The position numbers and the translations under genes were made by a program. 11,634 bases of DNA, taken from JADHUC01 sp964617665. Its GTDB lineage: Bacteria; Planctomycetota; Planctomycetia; Pirellulales; Pirellulaceae. Below are positions 1 to 6,912 of this stretch, one piece after another (position 1 is the first letter of the stretch; each line of letters opens with the position of its first letter). The stretch covers positions 1 to 11,634 of the forward strand of contig CAZUAH010000440.1 of the NCBI GenBank assembly GCA_964617665.1, written 5' to 3'. A model generated the notes under the pieces. That model made no database searches. It saw only the letters and a list, made by a program, of their open reading frames with translations, and was not told where the DNA came from.

Positions 1-223
1 TCGTACGACTCTTTCATTCGCTACTCCAGACCGGTTTATCCCGGCGCTTTCCCTGTCACCTTTTCTTCGCCCAGCAAACTGCGGAAACTGTTTCCCAACC
101 CCTACTCTCATAACCCTGGACCAGAAAACGGGGGCATCCCATTCGAGCAGAGCGTCACGGCCTTTCTGAAAGGAACCTGTTCATCGCCGAAAGAGTGTAA
201 CTCATGGCAACGACAGCCATATG
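1..223 (+). other. Left-edge stretch with an unassigned open frame, possible 3' end of a gene
   Basis: Plus frame 1 is open from the first base to a TAA at 235-237, 78 codons without a stop and with mostly G or C in third positions. The reading would be the 3' end of a gene that starts outside the window and converges on the minus-strand gene ending at 224. The conceptual peptide is rich in Pro, Ser and Phe and I recognise no family in it. It could equally be non-coding sequence downstream of the ior operon. The only small hairpin seen, CCTTT/AAAGG near 160-172, has no T-run, so I do not call a terminator. Confidence 0.2.
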
Positions 224-1084
224 CTAGACACGCGTAAGGGCCGCTTTGACCGTCATCTGTTCCGTTATGTTCCTGTTCCTTGCAAGCTGATTGCAGGCAC
301 TGACAATGCCATTATCAAGCACGTCTTGTCCGTTGAAAATCTCTGCACTCATGCAGTCTACCGTGCAAGCGAGAATTCCAGCATCATTGAGGAACTTGAG
401 ACTTCTTATGCCTGCATCGTTCTTACCAATTCCAGCATCATTGAAGAACACAGCTTCGACACCATATTTCTTGGCATAATGTCCTGCACTCAAGCCTCCG
501 TGTGACCCACAAACAACGATGTCTCCTGCATTGCCCTCGTTTAAGAACGTTATGCTATCGGCTACGGTGATACACGCGCCGTCAATTTGCGTTCGTGTTT
601 GCCTCTTCAGGCTTCCCTTGTTCCTCTTGTTCTCTTCATCAAGAGGTCCAGGGTCCGCATGCTGTTGAGTTAGCGATCGATGGCTGACTATTCTGGCAAT
701 GGCATCTTTCACGGAATCCCCGGTCTGGATTCCGATTGAAACTGCTTGCCTGGTCATGTGACTGATGATTCCGCTCTCATACGTATCGCAAGCGATGCCA
801 ATCTCGGCGCTATGGTTGTCCACGGCACACGCCAACACATGTTCAGCTTCATAGTTGGCGAGGCCCCTGATCCCTGCCTGATTCTTGCCGACACCTGCAT
901 TATTGAGAAAGACAGCTTTCACATGGCAGTTTCTTACGTGTCGAGCGAGGTCTCTATCGCCTCCACAGTGGGACCCACAGACCAGTACTGGGTACGTATT
1001 GCCGGGCTGTAGATCACCTAAGCTATCCAGCAGCACTACACCTTCGGGTAATTCCAGCCCATTTCCCGCATGGCTATCGTTCAT
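224..1084 (-). CDS. Conserved hypothetical protein made of two copies of one domain, third gene of the ior operon
   Basis: A 286-residue soluble protein with no signal peptide or membrane segment. It is an internal duplication. Copy 1 carries VCGSHCGG (35-42), NNAGVGKNQAGIR (61-73), ACAVDNHSAEIG (85-96) and ESGIIS (103-108). Copy 2 carries VCGSHGG (191-197), NDAGIGKNDAGIR (215-227), ACTVDCMSAEI (239-249) and DNGIVS (257-262). A charged linker (about 137-165) joins them. The GSHGG, NDAGxGK and SAEI motifs kept in both copies suggest a binding or catalytic site, but I cannot name the family or a reaction. Single-copy proteins of this look exist as conserved hypotheticals, from memory only. The ATG lies 17 bp after the iorB stop, with GAGG about 11 nt upstream overlapping the iorB end, so it is very probably co-transcribed with iorAB and may serve the same 2-oxoacid pathway. 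Confidence 0.8.
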   Translation of the reverse strand: MNDSHAGNGLELPEGVVLLDSLGDLQPGNTYPVLVCGSHCGGDRDLARHVRNCHVKAVFLNNAGVGKNQAGIRGLANYEAEHVLACAVDNHSAEIGIACDTYESGIISHMTRQAVSIGIQTGDSVKDAIARIVSHRSLTQQHADPGPLDEENKRNKGSLKRQTRTQIDGACITVADSITFLNEGNAGDIVVCGSHGGLSAGHYAKKYGVEAVFFNDAGIGKNDAGIRSLKFLNDAGILACTVDCMSAEIFNGQDVLDNGIVSACNQLARNRNITEQMTVKAALTRV

Positions 1085-1101
1085 GCTCTGATCATCCTCG
1101 A

Positions 1102-1719
1102 CTATTCAGCCGCGAAATCAGCACCAGAAAGAGTCGTTCCCAATTCGTACGCCTTTAGATTGCCTTCAATGAAGCGTTTGGGAACGCTTTCCTTGATTAT
1201 CCTGAGCATATCATCATGCGCATAGCCTCTGAACTCAGCATAGAAGCCGAGCATGACTACATTCATCATTTTGCTGATGTCAAAATCCAGGCTTTTGTGC
1301 TCAGTGGGATCGATGGCGAATACCTTCTTCGCCGACCTCTCAATGATCGCTGTTTTGGACTCGGGCACATCCTTCTGCAAACCAGTGTTCACTGTAGAAG
1401 ACGTTAATTCATAGGTGCTTGTGAAGATAACGCCATCATCTTTCAAGCAATGTAAGAACCGGAGCGTTTCCGTCTGTTCGAAAGATATGACGTAATCCAC
1501 ATCCCCTGCCTTGATAAAGGGCGATAGCACGGGCTTGCGCGAATAGCGAAAATGGCTTTCGACACCCCCGCCGCGCTGACCCAATCCAATCACGTCTGAG
1601 ATTTTCAGCTCATATCCATGGTCCATATAGAAACTGCTTAAGATATTGCTGAAGAGGAGAATGCCCTGTCCTCCTACGCCGGCAATGATGATATTCTTTC
1701 CTGTGTCTTGTGAATTCAT
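1102..1719 (-). CDS. iorB: Indolepyruvate:ferredoxin oxidoreductase, beta subunit
   Basis: A 205-residue protein of the 2-oxoacid:acceptor oxidoreductase gamma-domain family. Near the N-terminus it has the hallmark GVGGQG followed by ILLFSNIL. The segment SDVIGLGQRGGGVESHFRYS is the conserved core of IorB, and length is normal for the subunit. It pairs with IorA to convert indolepyruvate and other aryl-pyruvates to aryl-acetyl-CoA with reduction of ferredoxin, in the cytoplasm. I chose the ATG at 1719 because it overlaps the iorA stop as ATGA, the usual sign of translational coupling, has GGGAC about 9 nt upstream, and gives the family N-terminus. A GTG at 1755 would add 12 residues inside iorA and is less likely. 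The stop at 1102-1104 (TAG) is 17 bp before the next gene. Confidence 0.93.
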   Translation of the reverse strand: MNSQDTGKNIIIAGVGGQGILLFSNILSSFYMDHGYELKISDVIGLGQRGGGVESHFRYSRKPVLSPFIKAGDVDYVISFEQTETLRFLHCLKDDGVIFTSTYELTSSTVNTGLQKDVPESKTAIIERSAKKVFAIDPTEHKSLDFDISKMMNVVMLGFYAEFRGYAHDDMLRIIKESVPKRFIEGNLKAYELGTTLSGADFAAE

Positions 1720-3518
1720 GATTGTATTGTCCCGTGCTTGCATACGTGAGCGCACAATCCGCAGCCCGTGCAGAGGTTTTCATTGATCACGATTTGATGG
1801 GAATCCTCGTCTGCTTTTCTCTCAATGGCCAGACATCCAATATGCAAGCATTTTCGACATTGCGTGCATAGGTCCTGATCAATATAGCGCGACGTATCTG
1901 TGGGTAGTCGAAATCTCGTGACACATGGCTTCTCAACAATAACCACCGAATTCGTCTTTGCCTTGACCGCGTTCAAGATCGCTTCTTCCAAGCTTTCGAG
2001 TTCGTACGGATCTACCGTTACAACATCTTCAATGCCGATGGCTTCGCAGATTTTTGCAATATCCAGTTTATTCTCCGGCTTGTAATTGAACCCGAACTCA
2101 CTGGAGGGCACGTTCTGACCACCTGTCATTGCCAGGCAACTATTATCAACAATAATCACCGTGGATTGACTGTTATTGAACACCAGGTTCATCAGTCCGT
2201 TGATCCCGGTTGCCCAAAAACCACCATCGCCCATCATGGCGACAAGATTCCCCCTGTTATCGTGTGCAGTATTGTAACCATGGGCCATGGCAATGGATGA
2301 TCCCATGCATTTCTCAAGGCAGTAGGCCTCCATATGAGGAAAGGTGCCAATGAGACCACAGGTGACATCGGCAGCCGCCTTGATCTTATGCTTCCTCAAT
2401 ACGTGTGCAATGAAGAGGTGAGAACAGCCGGCACAGCTGATAGGCAGCCGGAACGGGACATCTTCTTGGGGAGTTCGCTTGGGTGCGCCCGGAACGAGTT
2501 TTTCCTCTATGACATCCGGAGTGAAACGCATCATCTGGGGGAACTTGGGGAATAGTTCCTTTCCGATTACCGAAACCCCCAGTTCCTTGATGTTCTTCTC
2601 CAGAACATCGTGGCCATCCTCAATGACATAGAGTTTCTCTACGTGTTCGGCCAGCGCTCGAATCATCTGTTCGGGAAGTGGCATGACAAGGCCAAGTTTC
2701 AAGACCGAGGCCTCGGGCAAGACTTCTTTCACATAGTAGTAGGGGGTGCCGGCCGTAATGATCCCGATCTGTTTGCCATTCAACTCCAGTTTGTTGAGAT
2801 CGGAGTCATTGCTGTCCCTGGCCAGACGAGCAATGTTCTCCACAAAATCATTGAAGTACTTGGTCAGTTTTGGATGCGTCGAGTCTTTCGCCTTCGTCAT
2901 GATGGTTGTCATCACGACCTTACTGAGACTTACGGGGTATTCGTGCCTGAAATGTGCTTCGTATGTGACGTCCTCATCAATGACAACCCGACTCTTTGTC
3001 TTGCAGGTTACAGATGTGGTTTTGAGAATGACCGGAGTGCTGTATTCTTCGCTGATCTCGAAGGCACGAACCATGAAGTCCTTGGCATCCTGACTGTCAC
3101 TCGGCTCCAGCACCGGAATATTGAACATGTTCCCAAAATGGCGGCAATCGTTGTAATCATCACCCGCAATGCGGCCAACATCATCGGAGACCACCAGAAC
3201 CAAACCACCGTTGATCTGACTGCCGGCAGCCCCGCATAGCGCATCTGCCGCCACATTCAGCCCAACCGTCTTCATCAATGCAAAGCTGCGATATCCTGCG
3301 AACGAAGCTCCGATTGCTACTTCCAGGGCCACCTTTTCGTTCGTCGACCATTCGCAATAGATATCCGGGTAATGATGGTGCGTATAATCCATCACCTCTG
3401 TAGAAGGTGTGCCCGGGTACCCGGCAGCAACTCTCACTCCTGCTTCGAAGGCGCCTCTGGCAACGGCTTCGTTCCCATTCATCAATTTCATTGCGGCAGA
3501 CTCTCTCTCGATTTCCAT
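1716..3518 (-). CDS. iorA: Indolepyruvate:ferredoxin oxidoreductase, alpha subunit
   Basis: A 600-residue, full-length IorA. The N-terminal pyrimidine-binding domain has GYPGTPSTEV (33-42) and a conserved acidic segment near 59-67. The middle domain runs to about 345. The C-terminal TPP domain has CAGCSH (362-367), the GDGGF...N signature from 430 ending in IVDN (456-459), and AMTGGQNVP (463-471). At the end are two ferredoxin-like clusters: Cys551, 554, 557, 562 (CxxCxxCx4C) and Cys583, 586, 589, 593 (CxxCxxCx3C). Neither last cysteine is followed by the usual proline. The enzyme uses TPP and 4Fe-4S clusters to decarboxylate aryl-pyruvates from amino-acid transamination and passes electrons to ferredoxin. 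An ATG at 3491 is a real alternative: it starts MKLMNGNEA, closer to the family N-terminus, with GAGAGAG 9 nt upstream. First gene of iorA-iorB-orf; the stop overlaps the iorB start. Confidence 0.95.
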   Translation of the reverse strand: MEIERESAAMKLMNGNEAVARGAFEAGVRVAAGYPGTPSTEVMDYTHHHYPDIYCEWSTNEKVALEVAIGASFAGYRSFALMKTVGLNVAADALCGAAGSQINGGLVLVVSDDVGRIAGDDYNDCRHFGNMFNIPVLEPSDSQDAKDFMVRAFEISEEYSTPVILKTTSVTCKTKSRVVIDEDVTYEAHFRHEYPVSLSKVVMTTIMTKAKDSTHPKLTKYFNDFVENIARLARDSNDSDLNKLELNGKQIGIITAGTPYYYVKEVLPEASVLKLGLVMPLPEQMIRALAEHVEKLYVIEDGHDVLEKNIKELGVSVIGKELFPKFPQMMRFTPDVIEEKLVPGAPKRTPQEDVPFRLPISCAGCSHLFIAHVLRKHKIKAAADVTCGLIGTFPHMEAYCLEKCMGSSIAMAHGYNTAHDNRGNLVAMMGDGGFWATGINGLMNLVFNNSQSTVIIVDNSCLAMTGGQNVPSSEFGFNYKPENKLDIAKICEAIGIEDVVTVDPYELESLEEAILNAVKAKTNSVVIVEKPCVTRFRLPTDTSRYIDQDLCTQCRKCLHIGCLAIERKADEDSHQIVINENLCTGCGLCAHVCKHGTIQS

Positions 3519-3536
3519 ATTTAAAGACGATCTCTC

Positions 3537-3550
3537 TCAGAACGTTCTGA
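3537..3550. promoter_or_regulatory. 14-bp perfect palindrome in the iorA leader, possible operator
   Basis: TCAGAACGTTCTGA reads identically on both strands and lies 18 bp upstream of the iorA ATG at 3518, between that start and a weak promoter candidate. That candidate is TTGATC (3593-3598) and TACAGT (3571-3576) on the minus strand, 16 bp apart. The position suits a repressor operator. By chance, one perfect 14-bp palindrome could occur in a window this size, so only the location supports a role. No regulator gene is visible nearby. Confidence 0.3.
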
Positions 3551-3570
3551 ATGTCTTATCGAAGCCACCT

Positions 3571-3598
3571 ACTGTATCGAATTGTGCCACGAGATCAA
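3571..3598 (-). promoter_or_regulatory. Weak sigma70-like promoter candidate for iorA
   Basis: On the minus strand TTGATC (3593-3598) and TACAGT (3571-3576) are separated by 16 bp and lie 52-80 bp upstream of the iorA ATG. Each box matches only part of the consensus (TTGACA, TATAAT), so this is a guess by position and resemblance. It is upstream of the 14-bp palindrome at 3537-3550. Confidence 0.2.
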
Positions 3599-3614
3599 AG
3601 CCTTTGGATGAAGG

Positions 3615-3643
3615 AGCTTTTTCCGCTGTAAGCGGAAAAAGCA
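3615..3643. repeat. Perfect 12-bp inverted repeat (hairpin) at the edge of the porB remnant
   Basis: GCTTTTTCCGCT (3616-3627) and AGCGGAAAAAGC (3631-3642) are exact reverse complements around a 3-nt loop. It lies in the 126-bp gap between the iorA start (3518, minus) and the porB-like open frame (3645, plus). No T-run follows outside the stem on either strand, so it is not a standard intrinsic terminator. It may be a structural element of the divergent region or a scar at a recombination junction, since it sits where recognisable ior sequence ends and the truncated gene begins. Confidence 0.6.
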
Positions 3644-3644
3644 G

Positions 3645-4358
3645 TTGTCCATCCAGACGATCATGCCCGTTGGCGACGTGGTTACCACCGTCAAGTTCGA
3701 CATCATGACGAACGCCATGGCCATTCACAACGGCGTTGCCGTCGGGAACGTCAACGACCCCAAGGGATGTCGCACGAAGCTCGCGGTCGAGGTGCCCGAC
3801 GCCCATGGGATCACCTCTTGCCTGGTGGCTCACGACATCCCGTTTGTGGCCCAGGCTTCGGTGTCACATCACATGGACTTCATGCGCAAAGTGGCACGGG
3901 GATTGGAGGTTGACGGTCCGGCATTCATCAACATTGTCCAACCCTGCCACCGAGGCTGGCGATGCAAACCCGAAGACTCGATCAAATTGGCGCGAGTGGC
4001 CGTCGAAACCCGATTCTGGCCTCTGTACCAAGTCGATCACGGGCAGTGGAAAGTGAAGTACAAGCCCAAGGAAATGTTCCCGATCCTCGAGTGGTTCAAA
4101 GCCCAGGGCCGGTTCAAGCACTTGGCGAAGAACGACAAGGAAGACATCCTCGCGTGGCATCAGGAGCAAGTCGAAACGAACTGGGCCGACTTGCTGGAGA
4201 AGGAAGAGGCGAGTAAGGCCAAAGCCGAGAACCAAGAAGCTTCTGTGCGGAAACATAAGCGAAAACGGGATGGATCCCGGCTGGGTTGTTCCGTTCGCGG
4301 GGTTTTCCTGTTATGGAACCGAATTTGCCGTGTTGGGTGGCATCGTGGCCATGGCTGA
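3645..4358 (+). pseudogene. porB: Truncated 2-oxoacid:ferredoxin oxidoreductase beta subunit (PorB-type C-terminal part), probable remnant
   Basis: The frame encodes 237 residues from a TTG (3645) or 231 from an ATG (3663), neither with a convincing ribosome binding site. Residues about 57-185 match the C-terminal part of PorB: VAHDIPFVAQASV (61-73), DFMRKVARGLEV (78-89), GPAFINIVQPCHRGWR (91-106), ARVAVETRFWPLYQV (116-130) and FKAQGRFKHL (151-160). The N-terminal half with the cysteines, the TPP site (GDG...N) and the Mg2+ site is absent, because the DNA upstream of 3645 is the iorA leader. Residues 1-55 I do not recognise. After about residue 195 the frame becomes basic, unlike PorB, and looks like read-through past a lost stop. 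It therefore cannot be an active beta subunit by itself. It converges on eutBC 70 bp away. A short expressed protein is possible but less likely. Confidence 0.6.
4262..4279 (-). terminator. Weak terminator-like hairpin downstream of eutBC
   Basis: Read on the minus strand, CGGGATCCATCCCG (4266-4279) forms a short stem followed directly by TTTT (4262-4265). It lies about 150 bp beyond the eutBC stop and inside the tail of the porB-like frame. The stem is only five or six pairs with a very small loop, so it would be a weak terminator. If real, it supports the view that the frame after about 4260 is not coding. Confidence 0.25.
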
Positions 4359-4428
4359 CGGTCGCAGCAGAACCTCCCAAGAATCACAATATCGGAAGAT
4401 GTTTGACACAGCGTATCAATGTCGGGTA

Positions 4429-6735
4429 TCAGCTTGGCCGTGTGATGGTGTTCAGGATGCGTACTGTTTCCTGGGCACCTTTCGTGGGTTGGAGCGCCGT
4501 TGTGGCGACGCCGGAAACGACTTTTGTGATGTTGTGGTCGACCTTGCCGTCCTCGCCCCACACCGAACCGTCCGGCGCCGTGATGTAGATGGAGAATGTG
4601 TGGTGGCCCGTGCCGGGACGCTCGCCGATGACGTGCAGGATGGCGCGGTCGCCTGGCAGGTGAGCGAGTAGCGTCTCGCCAATGCGGTAGCCGGCGCGCA
4701 CGCGCCCTGAGGTCAGCACGATGTGTTCGGGCGCTGGCCGATACCCCTCGCGCATGAGGCCATCACGCACCTCGGCGAGAAACGGAGCGAGGTGCCCTGG
4801 GTCCATGATCGCTAGGGCGTTCAGGCCATCGGACACGACGATCTGGACGTCGCAGCGGCCGGCATGATGTTGGCGCAGCGAACGTAGCGTCGCGACCGAT
4901 TTCTCGGACAGTCGCTCGCCAGACTCCGGGTGCAGAATGTAGTCGTTCCGGTCCTGGGATTGGGTTGACAGTTCGAGCACATTCGGGATCTGGGCGATGA
5001 AGGCTGGCTCCAACTCGGTCCAGATGCTCTTCTTCGCGTCCGCGTAGATGCGGCGGATGTCCTTTTCGAGTGCAGGTTCGAGACCCCACGGATTAACGCC
5101 GTGCCCCTGTGCGATGAATACGCCGCGGCCGCGCACCGCGTCGATCTGCGACTGCCCTTCCTTGATGATCTCGCTATCGCTGCGCGTGTCACCCTTCTTG
5201 CGACGGTACTGCAGAAAAACCCATAGTGGGTCGCCAAAGTGGTCTGTCGGCTTGCCGCCCCGGTCGATGACGCCAAGCTGTCGGTAGAATTCCCAGGTAC
5301 GGTCGTTGACCTTGTATCCGAACCTTTCGCGGATGCGCACATGATCCTGGAATCCAGTTGTCAAGTACCCAAGCATCGGGTCGTTCTTGGTCGGTAGGGC
5401 CATCAGGTATGCGGGGTTGGCCGGCATCACCTGGTCCAGACACCAGTCGAGGTCGTCGAGCGAGATGTCCATGTGCAGTGTCGAGCAGACATCAAGACCG
5501 ATGGTCAGCCCGTGCAGCTTGCCCATGACGATGTCTTCCAGGCAGCAGCGCACGAGTTGCTCGCGCGTGCGAAACACCTCGGGACCAATGAACCCGGCCA
5601 CGTCGTTCAGATGCACCCAGGGTGCTGCTGTCTGGCCTGCCTGCGCCTTGGCCACCTTTTGCGTTAGCACGCGCGCGAAGCCGTACTTGCGCGACTCGTG
5701 GATTACCATATCGAAACCGTGGCCGTGGCCGTTGGTGAAGTCAGCCCCCTGACCGGTCTCGAAGTACAGGCCGAACTTGCCGGTCCGCATGGCGGCGTAA
5801 TCGAGCATCTTCTCGTTGCTGATGTCGAAGGTGCCGTTGGCACTATCGCTGCCGGCGATACTCTGGAACCAAAGGGCCGTGCTGCCCGGGCGAGCTTCCT
5901 CGACCTCCGCCTGAACATCGATGTGGGCCAATACGCAATGCGGCAGAATGTCGTCGATCCCAAAGGTGACGAGCACATCCTGGAGCATCAACTCGATCGC
6001 TTCCACCGACTTAGGATCGCTCGACACGGGATTCGTGCCCAGCACGACATCGCCAACTGCAAATGCCCAGCCGTCGAAAACCTGCCAGCGAATGTCGTCG
6101 ATGTTGTCGGTGGGCGAGTTGGGCTGGATGCGCGCCCCCAAGTACCCCTTAGCCCCGATCTGACTGCCCGGAAGCGGGTTAAACACTTTAGCGCCAACGG
6201 CAATCAGCTCCTGGTTGCTCATCAACTTGACGACGCAGCCGATAACGTCGCTCGACAGGCCGGTGGCGATCGCCTTGATGGCATCTTCGCTCTCAGTGAG
6301 CAGGAAGTGCTTCAACTGCCCCATGGTCAGATTGGCCGCCTTCGCAGCGGCCGCCGCGTCGCGGCCTTGTGTGAGCAGATCGTGAAGGTTGTCCTCGAGC
6401 AACGGATGCGCATCGAGGTCGCGGATACGCGTGTTGGACAGCAACGAGCGCGCGTTGCGGCGCGAGGTCTCGTCGGCCGCGGCCACGCCGACGATCTGGT
6501 CACCTTCCTTCAGATCGTTGGCAGCGCCAAGGACTTTTTTGTAGAGCGCGGAGTCGAAGGAACCGTTGACGCGATCGACGTAGGCGAAGATGTCCTCGCC
6601 CGGTCTGATCTCAGCGATGGAAACACCTGGAGGCAGCGACCCGCCGGTCGCCCTGCCACACAATCCCTTGACGTGCAGGCCCAAACCAGCCGCACCCCCG
6701 ACCACCGTTCCAAGAAAGTACCGCCTGCTAATCAT
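4429..6735 (-). CDS. eutBC: Fused ethanolamine ammonia-lyase (EutB-EutC) with a Tat signal peptide
   Basis: A 768-residue fusion. Residues about 60-470 are the AdoCbl-dependent catalytic EutB part: LMSNQELI (171-178), RIQPN (202-206), TNPV (234-237), FQSIAGSDSAN (290-300), YFETGQG (324-330), GFIGPE (381-386), GLDVC (413-417). R202, Q204, N235, E326 and D415 correspond to E. coli EutB R160, Q162, N193, E287 and D362. A linker (about 475-590) leads to the EutC part with SDGLNALAI (635-643), SGRVRAGYRIGE (676-687) and GERPG (704-708). The reaction is ethanolamine to acetaldehyde plus ammonia. Unlike cytosolic EutB, it begins with a twin-arginine leader: SRRYFLG (3-9), then a hydrophobic TVVGGAAGLGL. 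The ATG at 6735 is favoured by AAGGAG (6745-6750) at 9 nt spacing; a TTG at 6765 has no such support. A weak promoter, TTGCAG/TATTTT with 17-bp spacing, lies at 6797-6825. No permease, reactivase or microcompartment genes are adjacent. Confidence 0.94.
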   Translation of the reverse strand: MISRRYFLGTVVGGAAGLGLHVKGLCGRATGGSLPPGVSIAEIRPGEDIFAYVDRVNGSFDSALYKKVLGAANDLKEGDQIVGVAAADETSRRNARSLLSNTRIRDLDAHPLLEDNLHDLLTQGRDAAAAAKAANLTMGQLKHFLLTESEDAIKAIATGLSSDVIGCVVKLMSNQELIAVGAKVFNPLPGSQIGAKGYLGARIQPNSPTDNIDDIRWQVFDGWAFAVGDVVLGTNPVSSDPKSVEAIELMLQDVLVTFGIDDILPHCVLAHIDVQAEVEEARPGSTALWFQSIAGSDSANGTFDISNEKMLDYAAMRTGKFGLYFETGQGADFTNGHGHGFDMVIHESRKYGFARVLTQKVAKAQAGQTAAPWVHLNDVAGFIGPEVFRTREQLVRCCLEDIVMGKLHGLTIGLDVCSTLHMDISLDDLDWCLDQVMPANPAYLMALPTKNDPMLGYLTTGFQDHVRIRERFGYKVNDRTWEFYRQLGVIDRGGKPTDHFGDPLWVFLQYRRKKGDTRSDSEIIKEGQSQIDAVRGRGVFIAQGHGVNPWGLEPALEKDIRRIYADAKKSIWTELEPAFIAQIPNVLELSTQSQDRNDYILHPESGERLSEKSVATLRSLRQHHAGRCDVQIVVSDGLNALAIMDPGHLAPFLAEVRDGLMREGYRPAPEHIVLTSGRVRAGYRIGETLLAHLPGDRAILHVIGERPGTGHHTFSIYITAPDGSVWGEDGKVDHNITKVVSGVATTALQPTKGAQETVRILNTITRPS

Positions 6736-6822
6736 CGAAGTCGGCTCCTTCTGACACGGGCACAATTCCTACACAAGGACGCCTGACCATCTCCTGAAAA
6801 TACCAACACTCCCACATTCCTG

Positions 6823-6858
6823 CAACAAAAGTAGGTCCCGTCTGCCGGACGGGACCTT
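6823..6858 (-). terminator. Intrinsic terminator after the small membrane-anchored protein gene
   Basis: On the minus strand AGGTCCCGTC and GACGGGACCT (6833-6842 and 6848-6857) form a perfect 10-bp GC-rich stem with a 5-nt loop, followed by ACTTTTGTTGC. It lies 55 bp past the stop at 6913 and upstream of eutBC. Transcription from the genes to the right probably ends here, and eutBC then needs its own promoter in the roughly 90 bp that remain. Confidence 0.75.
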
Positions 6859-6912
6859 GAATCGCGCATCTCGTGCTCAGATTCGAAATCATACCTGACC
6901 CTTCGGTCGAGT

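Noticed and set aside
2610..3239. 209-residue plus-strand open frame inside iorA
   Set aside because: Shadow frame; the minus strand carries the conserved IorA sequence throughout.
3616..3642. Perfect hairpin as an intrinsic terminator
   Set aside because: No T-run follows the stem on either strand and no gene ends next to it; the T and A runs are inside the stem.
3645..4358. Functional PorB paired with IorA as a hybrid enzyme
   Set aside because: It lacks the TPP-binding half, which IorA already has, and no matching alpha or gamma subunit gene lies beside it.
6733..6765. Upstream TTG start of eutBC at 6765
   Set aside because: The ATG at 6735 has AAGGAG at ideal spacing and places the twin-arginine motif at residues 3-9.
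5698..6786. 362-residue plus-strand open frame antisense to eutBC
   Set aside because: It is the shadow of a GC-rich gene: no recognisable motifs, no ribosome binding site, and the opposite strand encodes conserved EutB active-site motifs over the same bases.
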